Counted from the first letter of the stretch, positions 8,698 to 17,272 are shown. The stretch is DNA of 64,000 nucleotides from Tsukamurella sp. TY48 (GCF_019656655.1 NZ_BPMV01000001.1:3100001-3164000); one strand, 5' to 3'. Notes: a model not told the origin generated them from the sequence alone. Made by a program: numbers and translations.

Positions 8698-9713
8698 AGG
8701 CCGACCAGTTCGAGTCCGGCGTCGATCATCGCCGAGGTCGCCTGCGGAGAGCTCATGAGCAGCGGTACCGCCGCCACCGGAAGGCCGTCGATCGCGACAC
8801 CGGAATCCTCCTCCGCGACCAGCCACCCGTCCAGGATGCCGTTGCCGCTGCGGGCCCCGAAGTGCTCACCGATGGCCTGCGCGCTGGTCTCGATGCCCAG
8901 CACCTCCAGGCAGCGGTCGGCCATCCCGCGCAGCGGGGCGCCGCCGATCACGGGGGAGACACCCACGACCTTGGCCTTCGTGGTGCGCAGCGCCGCGCGG
9001 ACGCCGCCCACGGACAGAATCGCGCCGATCGAGACGATCGGGTTCGACGGGGCGAGGAAGACCACATCGGCGTCCTCGATCGCGGCGACCGCAGCCTTGG
9101 TGGCCTGCGCCTTCCCGCCCGCCGGCGCACCGTCGCCTCCACCGACCTGAGCGAAGCCGAAGGTCTCGATGTTCGCGCGGTACCGGACCCACCACTCCTG
9201 GAAGTGGATGGCGCGCCGCGCACCGTCGTCGGAGTCCGGATCGGCGATCACCACATGGGTCTCGTGCCGCGAGTCGGTGACCGGCAGCAGCCGGACGCCG
9301 GGCTGCCACCGATTGCAGAGCGCGGCGGTCACCTCGGTGAGGGGATAGCCGGCCGCGAGCATCTGGGTGCGGATGAGATGGGTGGCCAGATCGCGGTCTC
9401 CCAGTCCGAACCAGTCGGGATCCGCGCCGTACTTGGCCAGCTCCTCCTTGGCGTTCCAGGTCTCGTTCTTGTGCCCCCAGCCGCGCTCGGTATCGATCCC
9501 GTCGCCGAGGGTGTACATACAGGTATCGAGGTCGGGACAGATCCGGACACCGTGCATCCAGGCGTCGTCGCCCACGTTCACCACCGCGGTGACGGAGTGC
9601 TCCGAAGTCCCGCCGTCGTCGTTTCCGGGAAACGGGGTGGTCCCGAACCGTTCGCGCGCACCCTGGAGGAATCGCGCCCCGCCGACACCGCCCACCAGCA
9701 CCGTCACCTTCAC
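8694..9713 (-). CDS. fbiA: 2-phospho-L-lactate / phosphoenolpyruvate transferase FbiA (CofD)
   Basis: A 339-residue enzyme that transfers the phosphoenolpyruvyl (or lactyl) phosphate unit from its guanosine diphosphate carrier to Fo, giving (dehydro-)F420-0. The N-terminal [20 protein letters not shown] is the family nucleotide-binding start, and [18 protein letters not shown] and [15 protein letters not shown] are family signatures. The GTG at 9713 is supported by the canonical start and by a TACCCT box exactly seven bases upstream; GTG/ATG further upstream would include the promoter. First gene of the F420 operon. Confidence 0.95.
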   Translation of the reverse strand: MKVTVLVGGVGGARFLQGARERFGTTPFPGNDDGGTSEHSVTAVVNVGDDAWMHGVRICPDLDTCMYTLGDGIDTERGWGHKNETWNAKEELAKYGADPDWFGLGDRDLATHLIRTQMLAAGYPLTEVTAALCNRWQPGVRLLPVTDSRHETHVVIADPDSDDGARRAIHFQEWWVRYRANIETFGFAQVGGGDGAPAGGKAQATKAAVAAIEDADVVFLAPSNPIVSIGAILSVGGVRAALRTTKAKVVGVSPVIGGAPLRGMADRCLEVLGIETSAQAIGEHFGARSGNGILDGWLVAEEDSGVAIDGLPVAAVPLLMSSPQATSAMIDAGLELVGL

Positions 9714-9720
9714 CGCACCG

Positions 9721-9726
9721 AGGGTA
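9721..9726 (-). promoter_or_regulatory. -10 box of fbiA (leaderless)
   Basis: On the minus strand TACCCT, a seven-base spacer and then GTG 9713. No ribosome-binding site is present, so the fbiA mRNA is probably leaderless. Confidence 0.55.
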
Positions 9727-9779
9727 GCCCCCGCCTGCATGTGACGCGGACTACATCTCTACCTCGTGTCGAGGTCTCG

Positions 9780-9819
9780 TTTCCGGGTTCGCGGGTGGTA
9801 TTAGCTAATTTCCGGGTTC
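9780..9819 (+). repeat. Direct repeats upstream of the whiB2 promoter
   Basis: TTTCCGGGTTC occurs at 9780-9790 and again at 9809-9819, 29 bases apart (nearly three helical turns). A palindromic TTAGCTAA lies between them. The second copy ends three bases before the -35 box, a likely place for an activator or repressor. Confidence 0.5.
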
Positions 9820-9822
9820 AGC

Positions 9823-9851
9823 TTGACGTGGCGCTCTTGCGCGTGTGTAAT
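9823..9851 (+). promoter_or_regulatory. whiB2 promoter
   Basis: TTGACG at 9823-9828, a 17-base spacer, then TGTAAT at 9846-9851. This gives a leader of roughly 90 bases before the whiB2 ATG, unlike the leaderless genes around it. Confidence 0.6.
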
Positions 9852-9950
9852 CACAACAGTGTCATTCAGTGCTGCGGGATCATCAGCGGCGGACACGAGA
9901 AGAACCGAAACATCAACGAACACCACGAAAGCAACGAGGGAGGCGGGCCG

Positions 9951-10277
9951 ATGACGATCGACGCTCATCGTGAACCGTTCGGAAGCTTCTCCGGTGTGTC
10001 CGGCCGCGCGCATCTTTCTCTGGTGCCCACGGGTTTCGAGGAACTCTACGAGGCGATCGAGGATCAGTGGCAGGACCGCGCCCTGTGCGCGCAGACCGAT
10101 CCCGAGGCCTTCTTCCCCGAGAAGGGCGGCTCGACCCGCGAGGCCAAGCGCATCTGCCTGGGCTGCGAGGTGCGTAACGAATGCCTCGAGTACGCCCTCG
10201 CGAAGGACGAGCGCTTCGGTATCTGGGGCGGCCTCTCCGAGCGCGAACGCCGCAAGCTCAAGCGCGGCATCATCTGA
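9951..10277 (+). CDS. whiB2: WhiB-family iron-sulfur regulator, WhiB2 type
   Basis: A 108-residue WhiB-like protein. The four [4Fe-4S] ligands are Cys46, Cys69, Cys72 and Cys78 (C-X22-CLGC-X5-C), followed by the GIWGG turn at residues 90-94 and a basic C-terminus (ERRKLKRGII). WhiB2 (WhmD, WhiB in Streptomyces) controls septation and cell division with WhiA. GAGGGAGG precedes the ATG. Its place next to fbiA, DUF3499 and manB is the conserved WhiB2 neighbourhood, which separates it from other WhiB paralogues. Confidence 0.94.
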   Translation: MTIDAHREPFGSFSGVSGRAHLSLVPTGFEELYEAIEDQWQDRALCAQTDPEAFFPEKGGSTREAKRICLGCEVRNECLEYALAKDERFGIWGGLSERERRKLKRGII

Positions 10278-10290
10278 CGTAACCCGTTCG

Positions 10291-10320
10291 GCCGGCCCGC
10301 TACATCGAGTCGGGGCCGGC
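10291..10320 (+). terminator. Possible hairpin terminator after whiB2
   Basis: GCCGGCCC (10291-10298) pairs with GGGCCGGC (10313-10320) around a 14-base loop, 14 bases after the whiB2 stop. It overlaps the 3' end of the convergent gene and has no T run, so the call is weak. Confidence 0.35.
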
Positions 10321-10791
10321 GAGCAGGGTCTCTTCCGTGACCCCGAGGTAGTCGCTGATCTGGTGCACCAGGATCGCGAGGATCTCCTCGAGGAGATCGG
10401 AATCAGTCTTCGCCCGCCGTTGCAGTGGCCGGCGGAACAGGATCAAGCGCGCACGAGTGTGATTGCCGCGCCGATCGATCCCCGCCGGAACCAGCCGCGC
10501 GAGCGGAATCGGCCCATCGGCCTCCACCTCATCGGGCCACGACACCGAGTCCGGATCCTTCGGCAGGATGCCCGGCACATCGTCGACCGCGATATCGAGA
10601 TCCGCCAGCCGGTCGTGCCAGAGACCATCGATCTCCGCATAAGCGTCGAGAACGATCTCATCGAAGTCCTGCGCCTTGGTGCGGTAGGCGGGCAGGCCGC
10701 GCGGGACCAACGGCGCCCGCAGTCCGTGATCGCGGCGATCCCTCGCGACGCGCTGCCGCAATCGTGCGCGCCGGTCCACCCGTGCTCTCAT
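10300..10791 (-). CDS. Zincin-like metallopeptidase family protein with degenerate active site
   Basis: A 163-residue protein in the place occupied by the small zincin-like (PF06262-type) protein beside whiB2 in mycobacteria. The C-terminal helix where family members carry HExxH reads VHQISDYLGV (HQISD at 143-147): the first His is kept but the catalytic Glu and second His are not. The first 30 residues are highly basic. It is therefore probably not an active zinc peptidase, and may act by binding. It is convergent with whiB2. Confidence 0.7.
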   Translation of the reverse strand: MRARVDRRARLRQRVARDRRDHGLRAPLVPRGLPAYRTKAQDFDEIVLDAYAEIDGLWHDRLADLDIAVDDVPGILPKDPDSVSWPDEVEADGPIPLARLVPAGIDRRGNHTRARLILFRRPLQRRAKTDSDLLEEILAILVHQISDYLGVTEETLLAGPDSM

Positions 10792-10881
10792 TCTCGGCTC
10801 AGTGTAGGCCCGGACCGCCGGTCGCGACGGCCGGCCGCCGTCCCGCGGTGTGTCGGGGCGCGCCGGTACCGGGCCAGGCGC

Positions 10882-10887
10882 TAATCT
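10882..10887 (+). promoter_or_regulatory. -10 box of the DUF3499 gene (leaderless)
   Basis: TAATCT, seven bases, then GTG 10895. The transcript probably begins at the start codon. Confidence 0.55.
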
Positions 10888-10894
10888 TCTTGAC

Positions 10895-11374
10895 GTGAAC
10901 TCCGTCCGTCAGTGCTGCCGTCCCGGCTGCAGGAACCTCGCCGTGGCGACGCTGACGTTCGACTACCGGCAGTCGATCGCGGTGCTGGGCCCGCTGGGGA
11001 CCACCAGCGAGCCGCACGCCTGGGACCTCTGTGACTTCCACGCCGGCCGGATGACCGCGCCCCGTGGATGGGAGATGCTGCGCAACCTCCCTGCGTACAG
11101 CGTCGCCTCCGTCGGCGGTGCCGCGCTCGACGACGATCTCACCGCCCTGGCCGACACCGTCCGCGAGGGTGCGCCGCGCCCCGTCGGCGACGGTCCCGCC
11201 GGCGACACGCCCGTACGGTCCCTGCCGCCGATCGGGGCCATGCGCCCGGTGCACGACGGCCTCGGCGGACCCCAGGTCACGCCGTCCGCACAGGGCTCCG
11301 CCGGTGCGCCGAAGCACGCCGCGCGTCCCGGTCGCCGGGGCCATCTGCGGGTGCTGCCCGATCCCGTCGACTAG
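10895..11374 (+). CDS. DUF3499 family protein
   Basis: A 159-residue conserved actinobacterial protein of unknown function. The N-terminus carries a cysteine cluster (RQCCRPGCRN, Cys7, Cys8, Cys12) and then CDFH at 46-49, a likely zinc-ribbon. The conserved block HAGRMTAPRGWEMLR follows, and the C-terminal third is a Pro/Gly-rich variable tail. The GTG start is fixed by the leaderless box; upstream starts in the same frame would cross the promoter. It sits between whiB2 and manB as in mycobacteria. Confidence 0.9.
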   Translation: MNSVRQCCRPGCRNLAVATLTFDYRQSIAVLGPLGTTSEPHAWDLCDFHAGRMTAPRGWEMLRNLPAYSVASVGGAALDDDLTALADTVREGAPRPVGDGPAGDTPVRSLPPIGAMRPVHDGLGGPQVTPSAQGSAGAPKHAARPGRRGHLRVLPDPVD

Positions 11375-11414
11375 GCCCGTCCAGCGGATCGCCGCTCGCG
11401 GCCGGGGGAACCGA

Positions 11415-11420
11415 TAGGGT
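11415..11420 (+). promoter_or_regulatory. Possible -10 box of the manB operon
   Basis: TAGGGT lies about 60 bases before the manB start, with no start codon at leaderless distance. It would give a leader of roughly 55 bases containing AGGAGG at 11467. Confidence 0.35.
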
Positions 11421-11481
11421 GAAGCGTTCGCGCTGGCGCCGCCGTGGTGCCCGCGCGCGATCTATGAGGAGGATCGAGGGC

Positions 11482-12852
11482 GTGGTGCGACCGCTGGAGT
11501 CGGTACAGGCTGTGATCAAGGCGTACGACGTGCGCGGACTGGTCGGCGAGCAGATCGACGAGGACTTCGTCCGGGACGTGGGGGCGGCGTTCGGAGCCCT
11601 GATGCGGGGCGAGGGCGCCACCGACATCGTGGTGGGGCACGATATGCGCGATTCGTCGCCGTCGCTGTCCGGCGCGTTCGCCGAGGGCGCCGTCGCCCAG
11701 GGCGTGAACGCCACGCTCATCGGCCTGGCCTCCACCGACGAGCTGTACTTCGCCTCCGGCCTGCTGGACTGCCCCGGCGCGATGTTCACCGCCTCGCACA
11801 ATCCCGCCGCCTACAACGGCATCAAGCTGTGCCGCGCCGGCGCCAAGCCCGTGGGCCAGGATTCCGGCCTGCGGGAGATCACCGAGCAGGTGGCCGCGGG
11901 CGTTCCGGACTACGACGGTGCGGCCGGCCGGATCAGTGAGCGCGATGTGCTCGAGGAGTACGGCCAGTACCTGCGCACGCTGGTCGATCTCTCCGGCTCG
12001 CGACCGCTGCGCGTCGCGGTCGACGCCGGCAACGGCATGGGCGGGTTCACCGTGCCGTCGGTGCTCGGCCCCGTCGAAGCCCTGGACGTGCGCCCCTTGT
12101 TCTTCGAGCTCGACGGCACCTTCCCCAATCACGAGGCTAATCCGCTGGACCCGAAGAACCTCGTGGACCTGCAGAAGTTCGTGGTGGAACAGGGCGCCGA
12201 TATCGGCCTGGCCTTCGACGGCGACGCCGACCGCTGCTTCGTGGTGGACGAGAAGGGCGAGCCCGTCTCGCCGTCCGCGGTGACCGCTCTGGTCGCGGAG
12301 CGCGAACTCGCGAAGAACCCCGGCGCCACCGTGATTCACAACCTGATCACCAGCAAGGCCGTGCCCGAGATCATCGCCGAGAACGGCGGCACCGCGGTGC
12401 GCACCCGCGTGGGGCACTCGTTCATCAAGGCGCAGATGGCCGAGACCGGCGCCGTCTTCGGCGGTGAGCACTCCGCGCACTACTACTTCCGCGAGTTCTG
12501 GGGCGCCGACTCCGGCATGCTGGCCGCCATGCACGTGCTGGCCGCGCTCGGCGAGCAGGCCGGGCCGCTCTCGGAGTTGATGGGCGTCTACGACCGATAC
12601 GCCGCCTCCGGCGAGATCAATTCGACCGTGGCCGATCAGGGCGAGCGCACCCGTGCCGTTCTGGACGCCTTCGGTGACGAGATCGAGAGCACGGATGAAC
12701 TGGACGGCGTGACGGTACAGTTGGATTCGGGTGCCTGGTTCAACCTTCGCGCGTCCAACACAGAGCCGCTGTTGCGGCTCAACGTGGAGGCCGCAACGCC
12801 CGACGAGGTGCGGGCGCTGACCGAGCGCATCCTGGCGATTGTGCGCGCTTGA
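11482..12852 (+). CDS. manB: Phosphomannomutase / phosphoglucomutase ManB
   Basis: A 456-residue alpha-D-phosphohexomutase that interconverts mannose-6-phosphate and mannose-1-phosphate (possibly also glucose phosphates). Phosphoserine loop TASHNPAAYNGIK is near residue 104, the metal loop DGDADRCF near 245, the sugar loop GGEHSAHYYFR near 330, and the phosphate-binding RASNTEPLLRLN near the C-terminus. Start: GTG 11482 lies nine bases after AGGAGG; ATG 11464 is in frame but would place that site inside the gene. It supplies mannose-1-phosphate for GDP-mannose and hence lipoarabinomannan and mannosylated glycans. Confidence 0.94.
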   Translation: MVRPLESVQAVIKAYDVRGLVGEQIDEDFVRDVGAAFGALMRGEGATDIVVGHDMRDSSPSLSGAFAEGAVAQGVNATLIGLASTDELYFASGLLDCPGAMFTASHNPAAYNGIKLCRAGAKPVGQDSGLREITEQVAAGVPDYDGAAGRISERDVLEEYGQYLRTLVDLSGSRPLRVAVDAGNGMGGFTVPSVLGPVEALDVRPLFFELDGTFPNHEANPLDPKNLVDLQKFVVEQGADIGLAFDGDADRCFVVDEKGEPVSPSAVTALVAERELAKNPGATVIHNLITSKAVPEIIAENGGTAVRTRVGHSFIKAQMAETGAVFGGEHSAHYYFREFWGADSGMLAAMHVLAALGEQAGPLSELMGVYDRYAASGEINSTVADQGERTRAVLDAFGDEIESTDELDGVTVQLDSGAWFNLRASNTEPLLRLNVEAATPDEVRALTERILAIVRA

Positions 12853-12901
12853 TCGGAGGGAACCGCGTGTTGACTCCGAACGGGCGAGGACGGAGGAGAC
12901 C

Positions 12902-14002
12902 GTGACCGAGGTGGCCGATCTCGATGACCCCGCTGGACTGATCGCCGCCGACGTCGGTGGGCACCTGCGGTCGGCGGCACTCGCCGGGGCCCAGGTGCGA
13001 GCGGTGGCATCGCTCGTCGACGACGGTGCCCTCGCCCCGCTCGATGGACTCGCCCCCCGCGCCGTCGTGGTCGTGTGCGGCGCCGGTCCGGCTGCCGCTG
13101 CTGCCGGCTTCGTCGAAGCCCTCACCGCAGGCAAGCTCGACGTCCCCCTGGTCCGGTCCACCGAGCTGCCGCCCTGGGTGGGCGCGCTCGACGTGGTGGT
13201 CGTCTGCGGATTCGACGCCGGCGATCTGGTCCTCGCGCGGGCCGTGGCCGTCGCCGCCCGCCGCGGTGCCACCGTGGTCGTCGCCGTACCCATGGAGGGC
13301 CCGGTCGCGGAGGCGGCCGCCGGACGGGCGATCGACCTCGCACCGCGCCTGCGCGTCCCCGAACGCTTCGGATTCGTCGGCGTGGCAGCGGCGCTGCTGG
13401 CCGTGATCGGCCGCCTCAGCGGTACCGACCGCGACGCGGAACCCGGGCACGGATACCTGTTCACATTGGCCGATGCGCTCGACGAGGAGGCCCTGCGCGG
13501 GCATCCCGACCGCGGGCTCGAGACCAACCCCGCCAAACAGCTGGCGGCTCGCCTCGCCGGCCGCCGCGTGGCCCTCACCGCGGACACGGCCTCCGGGCTG
13601 GCCATCGCCGAACACGCCGCGTCGCAGGCGCTCACGCTCGGCGGACAGGTGGTCGCGGCGGTCGGTCTCGCGGACGTCGAGTTGGCCACGCCGGAGTTGG
13701 CCGCGGCACCGTCGGGCGGCGCGCTCGGCGCGAGCGCGGCGGACCCGCTGTTCCACGACCCGTTCCTGGACGGTCCGGCGGCCCAGGTACCGCTGCGCGT
13801 CATGGTCCTGACGGTGCGCGATCGCGCGCCGCAGGTGGGGGCGCGGATGCGTGCCCTGCCCGATATGGAACTGCTGGCGATCGACGAGGACGCGTCGGAC
13901 GACGGTGAGCGGTCGCCGCGCGTGGACGCGACGGACCTCCTCTCGCTGGCAGTACGGTTCGATCTCGCGTCGGTGTACCGGCGCCTGACCGGGGAGGCGT
14001 GA
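12902..14002 (+). CDS. TobH-like SIS-domain protein (phosphoglucose/phosphomannose isomerase-like)
   Basis: A 366-residue protein of the family placed between manB and manA in mycobacteria (TobH-like, SIS fold). Residues about 55-150 alternate strands and helices with VVVVCGAGPAAAAAGFVEA and a later LDVVVVCGFDAGD, consistent with sugar-phosphate binding. The family resembles the C-terminal half of bifunctional phosphoglucose/phosphomannose isomerase; catalytic activity is unproven. The GTG 12902 follows GGACGGAGGAGA. It is within the manB-manA operon: 49 bases after manB and overlapping manA. Confidence 0.8.
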   Translation: MTEVADLDDPAGLIAADVGGHLRSAALAGAQVRAVASLVDDGALAPLDGLAPRAVVVVCGAGPAAAAAGFVEALTAGKLDVPLVRSTELPPWVGALDVVVVCGFDAGDLVLARAVAVAARRGATVVVAVPMEGPVAEAAAGRAIDLAPRLRVPERFGFVGVAAALLAVIGRLSGTDRDAEPGHGYLFTLADALDEEALRGHPDRGLETNPAKQLAARLAGRRVALTADTASGLAIAEHAASQALTLGGQVVAAVGLADVELATPELAAAPSGGALGASAADPLFHDPFLDGPAAQVPLRVMVLTVRDRAPQVGARMRALPDMELLAIDEDASDDGERSPRVDATDLLSLAVRFDLASVYRRLTGEA

Positions 14003-15225
14003 TGCAGCGGATCGAGGGTGTGATCCGTCCGTACGCGTGGGGTTCGCGCACGGTCTTGGCGGCGATGCAGGGGCGGCCCGTACCGTCCAACCATCCCGAG
14101 GCCGAGCTGTGGTTCGGCGCGCATCCGGCCGACCCCGCGCGGCTGGCCGATGGCAGCGATCTGCTCGGCGTGATCTCCGCGGACCCCGAGTCCGAGCTCG
14201 GAGGAGCCTGCCGTGCCGAGTTCGGCGACACCCTGCCGTATCTGGTGAAGGTGCTGGCCGCCGACGAGCCGCTGTCCCTGCAGGCCCACCCGTCGCAGGA
14301 GCAGGCGCAGGACGGGTTCGCACGGGAGAACGCCGCGGGTATCCCGCTCGACGATCCGGAACGCAACTACCGCGATCCCTTCCACAAGCCCGAGGTCGTG
14401 GTGGCGCTCAGCCGATTCGAGGCGCTGGCGGGCTTCCGCGATCCCGCCGCCACGATGGAACTGCTGCGCGCCCTCGCGGTCCCGGAACTGGACACGTACC
14501 TGGGACTGCTCTCGGGCCAACCCGATTCGCAGGGCCTGCGCGCGCTGGTGACCACCTGGATCACCCTGCCTCAGCCGGCGCTCGCGACTCTGGTCCCGGC
14601 CGTGCTCGACGGCTGCGTGCGGTACCTCGAATCGGGGGCGGAGCGCTTCCGCGGAGAGGCCAAGCTGGCGCTCACGCTGGGGGAGCGGTACCCGGACGAT
14701 GCGGGTGTGCTGGCCTCGTTGCTGCTGAACCGGGTGGTGCTGCAACCGGGCGAGGCGCTGTACCTCGCGGCGGGAAACCTGCACGCCTACATCAGCGGTG
14801 CCGCCGTGGAGGTGATGGCGAACTCCGACAACGTGCTCCGCGGCGGGCTCACGCCGAAGCACGTGGACGTCCCCGAACTGCTGCGCGTGCTGGACTTCGC
14901 GCCGCGCGATCCGTCCGAGCTCGCGCCCGGCACGTCGACGGTGGGAACGGAAGTCGTCTTCGGTACGCCCGCACCGGAATTCCGGTTGTCGCGGGTCCGG
15001 CTGGACGGCACCGCCCTCAAGCGTGCGGCCTCGGTGGAGCTGGACGCACGCGGCCCGCAGCTGCTGGTGGTGACCGCGGGAACGGTCACCGTGCGCAGTG
15101 CGGGCCGGTCGATCGACATCCCGGCCGGAAGTGGCCTGTGGATGGCGGCATCGGATCCCGGGGTCGTGGTGACGGCCCACTCACCGGCGGCGGAATTCTT
15201 CCGCACCCTGGTGGGCGGGCACTAG
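14002..15225 (+). CDS. manA: Mannose-6-phosphate isomerase, class I
   Basis: A 407-residue zinc enzyme that interconverts fructose-6-phosphate and mannose-6-phosphate, the entry to GDP-mannose. SLQAHPSQEQA (about residue 93) and HKPEVVVAL (about 131) carry zinc ligands, and AYISGAAVEVMANSDNVLRG (about 264) is the catalytic signature. The C-terminus is a second cupin-like lobe. The ATG overlaps the previous stop (TGATG); GTG 13999 is in frame one codon earlier. With manB it converts fructose-6-phosphate to mannose-1-phosphate. Confidence 0.95.
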   Translation: MQRIEGVIRPYAWGSRTVLAAMQGRPVPSNHPEAELWFGAHPADPARLADGSDLLGVISADPESELGGACRAEFGDTLPYLVKVLAADEPLSLQAHPSQEQAQDGFARENAAGIPLDDPERNYRDPFHKPEVVVALSRFEALAGFRDPAATMELLRALAVPELDTYLGLLSGQPDSQGLRALVTTWITLPQPALATLVPAVLDGCVRYLESGAERFRGEAKLALTLGERYPDDAGVLASLLLNRVVLQPGEALYLAAGNLHAYISGAAVEVMANSDNVLRGGLTPKHVDVPELLRVLDFAPRDPSELAPGTSTVGTEVVFGTPAPEFRLSRVRLDGTALKRAASVELDARGPQLLVVTAGTVTVRSAGRSIDIPAGSGLWMAASDPGVVVTAHSPAAEFFRTLVGGH

Positions 15226-15237
15226 CCCCGGAAAAGA

Positions 15238-15441
15238 TCAGTAGCCGGGCAGGTTCTCGTAGAAGGCCTCCGGGATGTCGAAGGTCTGCATCGTCGAGAC
15301 CGCCTCGGGAGCGGGAAGCGCGGCGGTGAGCACGGCGAGCGGCTTGCCGTCGCGGGTCAGCAACACGTCGTCGCCGCCCTCAACGATGTTGAGCAGCTGC
15401 GCAACGGTCTGGTCGGTGGTGTGCGCGAATGTCTTGGTCAT
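15238..15441 (-). CDS. Orphan Phd/YefM-like antitoxin-type protein
   Basis: A 67-residue protein starting MTKTFAHTTDQTVAQLLNIV, with the GDDVLLTRDGKPLAVLTAALP core that matches the N-terminal DNA-binding half of Phd/YefM antitoxins. No toxin-like frame lies next to it: manA ends 12 bases downstream and the permease is divergent. It may be a solitary regulator or a remnant of a toxin-antitoxin pair. Its start faces the GTAAC-rich intergenic region, which could be its autoregulatory site. Confidence 0.6.
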   Translation of the reverse strand: MTKTFAHTTDQTVAQLLNIVEGGDDVLLTRDGKPLAVLTAALPAPEAVSTMQTFDIPEAFYENLPGY

Positions 15442-15457
15442 AAGCCCGACGGTAAGT

Positions 15458-15539
15458 GTTACTTGTCGGTACGCCAACGACTTTCGAGTACCCGTGGGTA
15501 ACACTCGCCGGTAACTTGTGTGCGTAACTTCGCGGTTAC
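15458..15539. promoter_or_regulatory. GTAAC/GTTAC cluster, GlnR-like box before the permease
   Basis: Five GTnAC motifs occur at 15458 (GTTAC), 15498, 15511, 15524 (GTAAC) and 15535 (GTTAC). The first three GTAAC copies are exactly 13 bases apart. The last pair, GTAAC-N6-GTTAC (15524-15539), matches the GlnR half-site spacing known from Streptomyces and Mycobacterium nitrogen genes. The cluster ends about 90 bases before the permease ATG. An operator for the divergent Phd-like protein is the alternative. Confidence 0.5.
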
Positions 15540-15631
15540 ACCTGCCGTCGAGCGGGCGAAATGCCGCGAGATGGTGCGCACGTGGTGTTTGATTTAGGTC
15601 TTACGTCCGGGAATCGGAGAGTGGAGAACCC

Positions 15632-17128
15632 ATGTCTAACCCGCTGCTGCGCACCAAATCGGTGGAGCAGTCCATCGCCGACACCGAGGTGGTCGGCACC
15701 CGCCTCAAGAAACAGCTGACCGCCTGGGATCTGACGATCTTCGGTGTCGCCGTCGTGGTCGGCGCGGGTATCTTCACGATCGGCGCGTCGACGGCCGGCG
15801 ACTTCTCTGGTCCCGCGGTCTCGATTTCGTTCCTCATCGCCGCGGTCGCCTGCGGGCTCGCGGCCCTCTGCTACGCGGAGTTCGCCTCGACGGTGCCGGT
15901 GGCCGGTTCGGCGTACACCTTCTCCTATGCGACCTTCGGCGAGTTCGTCGCGTGGATCATCGGCTGGGACCTGGTGCTGGAGTTCTCCATCGCCGCGGCC
16001 GCGGTCGCCAGCGGCTGGTCGAGCTACCTGGGCACGGTGTTCGGCACCGGCCCGGCGGCGGTCCAGATCGGCGGGCAGACGATCGACTGGGGCGCCATGC
16101 TCATCGTCGGGGTGCTGACGGTGCTGCTGACCTTCGGGGCGAAGGTCTCGTCCCGGGTGTCGGCCGTGATCACGGCGATCAAGGTCGCCGTGGTGCTGCT
16201 CGTCATCGTGGTGGGTGCCTTCTACATCAAGGGCTCGAACTACTCGCCCTTCGTCCCCGAGTCGGTGCCGGGCGAGAACGCGGGGATAACGCGGGATTCC
16301 ACGCTGTTCCAGGCGATCTTCGGCAGCGGCTCATCGTACGGCTGGTTCGGCGTGCTCGCCGGCGCCGGCATCGTCTTCTTCGCGTTCATCGGCTTCGACA
16401 TCGTCGCGACCTCCGCGGAGGAGACCGTGAAGCCGCAGCGCGACGTGCCGCGCGGCATCCTCGGGTCGCTCGCGATCGTCACGGTGCTGTACATCGCCGT
16501 CACCGTGGTCGTCACCGGTATGGCCAGCTACAAGGACCTCGCCACCACCGCCGGCGAAGGCGGCGAGAAGAACCTGGCCTACGCCTTCTCGCTCAACGGC
16601 GTGGACTGGGCGGCGACGATCATCTCCATCGGCGCGCTCGCCGGCCTCACCACCGTGGTCATGGTGCTCCTCATGGGCCAGAACCGCGTGCTCTTCGCCA
16701 TGGCGCGGGACGGGCTCCTGCCCCGCCAGCTGGCCAAGACCTCCGACCGTGGCGTCCCGGTGCGGATCTCGGTCGGCGTCGGTGTGGTGGTCGCGCTCCT
16801 GGCCGGGATCTTCCCGCTCAAGGAGCTGACCATGCTGATCAACATCGGCACGCTGTTCGCCTTCGTTTTGGTATCCATCGGCGTGATCGTGCTGCGCAAG
16901 CAGCGCCCCGACCTCCAGCGGGGCTTCCGCGCCCCGTTCGTGCCCGTGGTGCCGATCCTCTCGGTCCTCGCCTGCGGCTGGTTGATGTTCAACCTGTCGA
17001 TCGAGACCTGGATCCGCTTCCTCATCTGGATGGCGCTCGGCGTGCTCGTCTACTTCATCTACTCGAAGAATCATTCCGTTCTGGGCCGCCGCGAGCGCGG
17101 CGAGGTCATCGAGTCGTTGGCGGACTGA
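15632..17128 (+). CDS. APC-superfamily cationic amino-acid permease
   Basis: A 498-residue integral membrane transporter with about 12-14 hydrophobic segments. The first helix carries [18 protein letters not shown], the unwound G-(A/S)-G-I-F substrate site of APC permeases, and the mid-region [16 protein letters not shown] is typical of the CAT (cationic amino-acid transporter) branch. It probably imports arginine, lysine or ornithine by proton symport. GGAGAGTGGAGAACCC precedes the ATG. In mycobacteria the homologue lies near sahH, but there alkB and rubredoxin genes intervene; they are absent here. Confidence 0.9.
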   Translation: MSNPLLRTKSVEQSIADTEVVGTRLKKQLTAWDLTIFGVAVVVGAGIFTIGASTAGDFSGPAVSISFLIAAVACGLAALCYAEFASTVPVAGSAYTFSYATFGEFVAWIIGWDLVLEFSIAAAAVASGWSSYLGTVFGTGPAAVQIGGQTIDWGAMLIVGVLTVLLTFGAKVSSRVSAVITAIKVAVVLLVIVVGAFYIKGSNYSPFVPESVPGENAGITRDSTLFQAIFGSGSSYGWFGVLAGAGIVFFAFIGFDIVATSAEETVKPQRDVPRGILGSLAIVTVLYIAVTVVVTGMASYKDLATTAGEGGEKNLAYAFSLNGVDWAATIISIGALAGLTTVVMVLLMGQNRVLFAMARDGLLPRQLAKTSDRGVPVRISVGVGVVVALLAGIFPLKELTMLINIGTLFAFVLVSIGVIVLRKQRPDLQRGFRAPFVPVVPILSVLACGWLMFNLSIETWIRFLIWMALGVLVYFIYSKNHSVLGRRERGEVIESLAD

Positions 17129-17140
17129 TCCTCGACGAGA

Positions 17141-17170
17141 CGCGGCCGGTGCTCCTGAGCACCGGCCGCG
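17141..17170 (+). terminator. Rho-independent terminator of the permease gene
   Basis: A perfect 13-base-pair hairpin: CGCGGCCGGTGCT (17141-17153), loop CCTG, AGCACCGGCCGCG (17158-17170), then TTCTCGTT. It begins 12 bases after the permease stop and isolates sahH, which has its own promoter. Confidence 0.85.
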
Positions 17171-17272
17171 TTCTCGTTGGTCGAGCCGTGGTGGTGCCTG
17201 TGGACGCCAGGACGCGGGGATTTCGCGACGCAACCGAAACGGGGCGGCGACCAATGAACCCACAGGTGGCTA

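Noticed and set aside
11371-15180. Open frame of 1269 codons on the minus strand, opposite manB, the TobH-like gene and manA
   Set aside because: It spans three convincing genes on the other strand and shows no motif; high GC leaves few stops in this frame.
15238-15631. Complete toxin-antitoxin module
   Set aside because: Only the antitoxin-like frame is present; no RelE, Doc or PIN-like frame of fitting size is adjacent.
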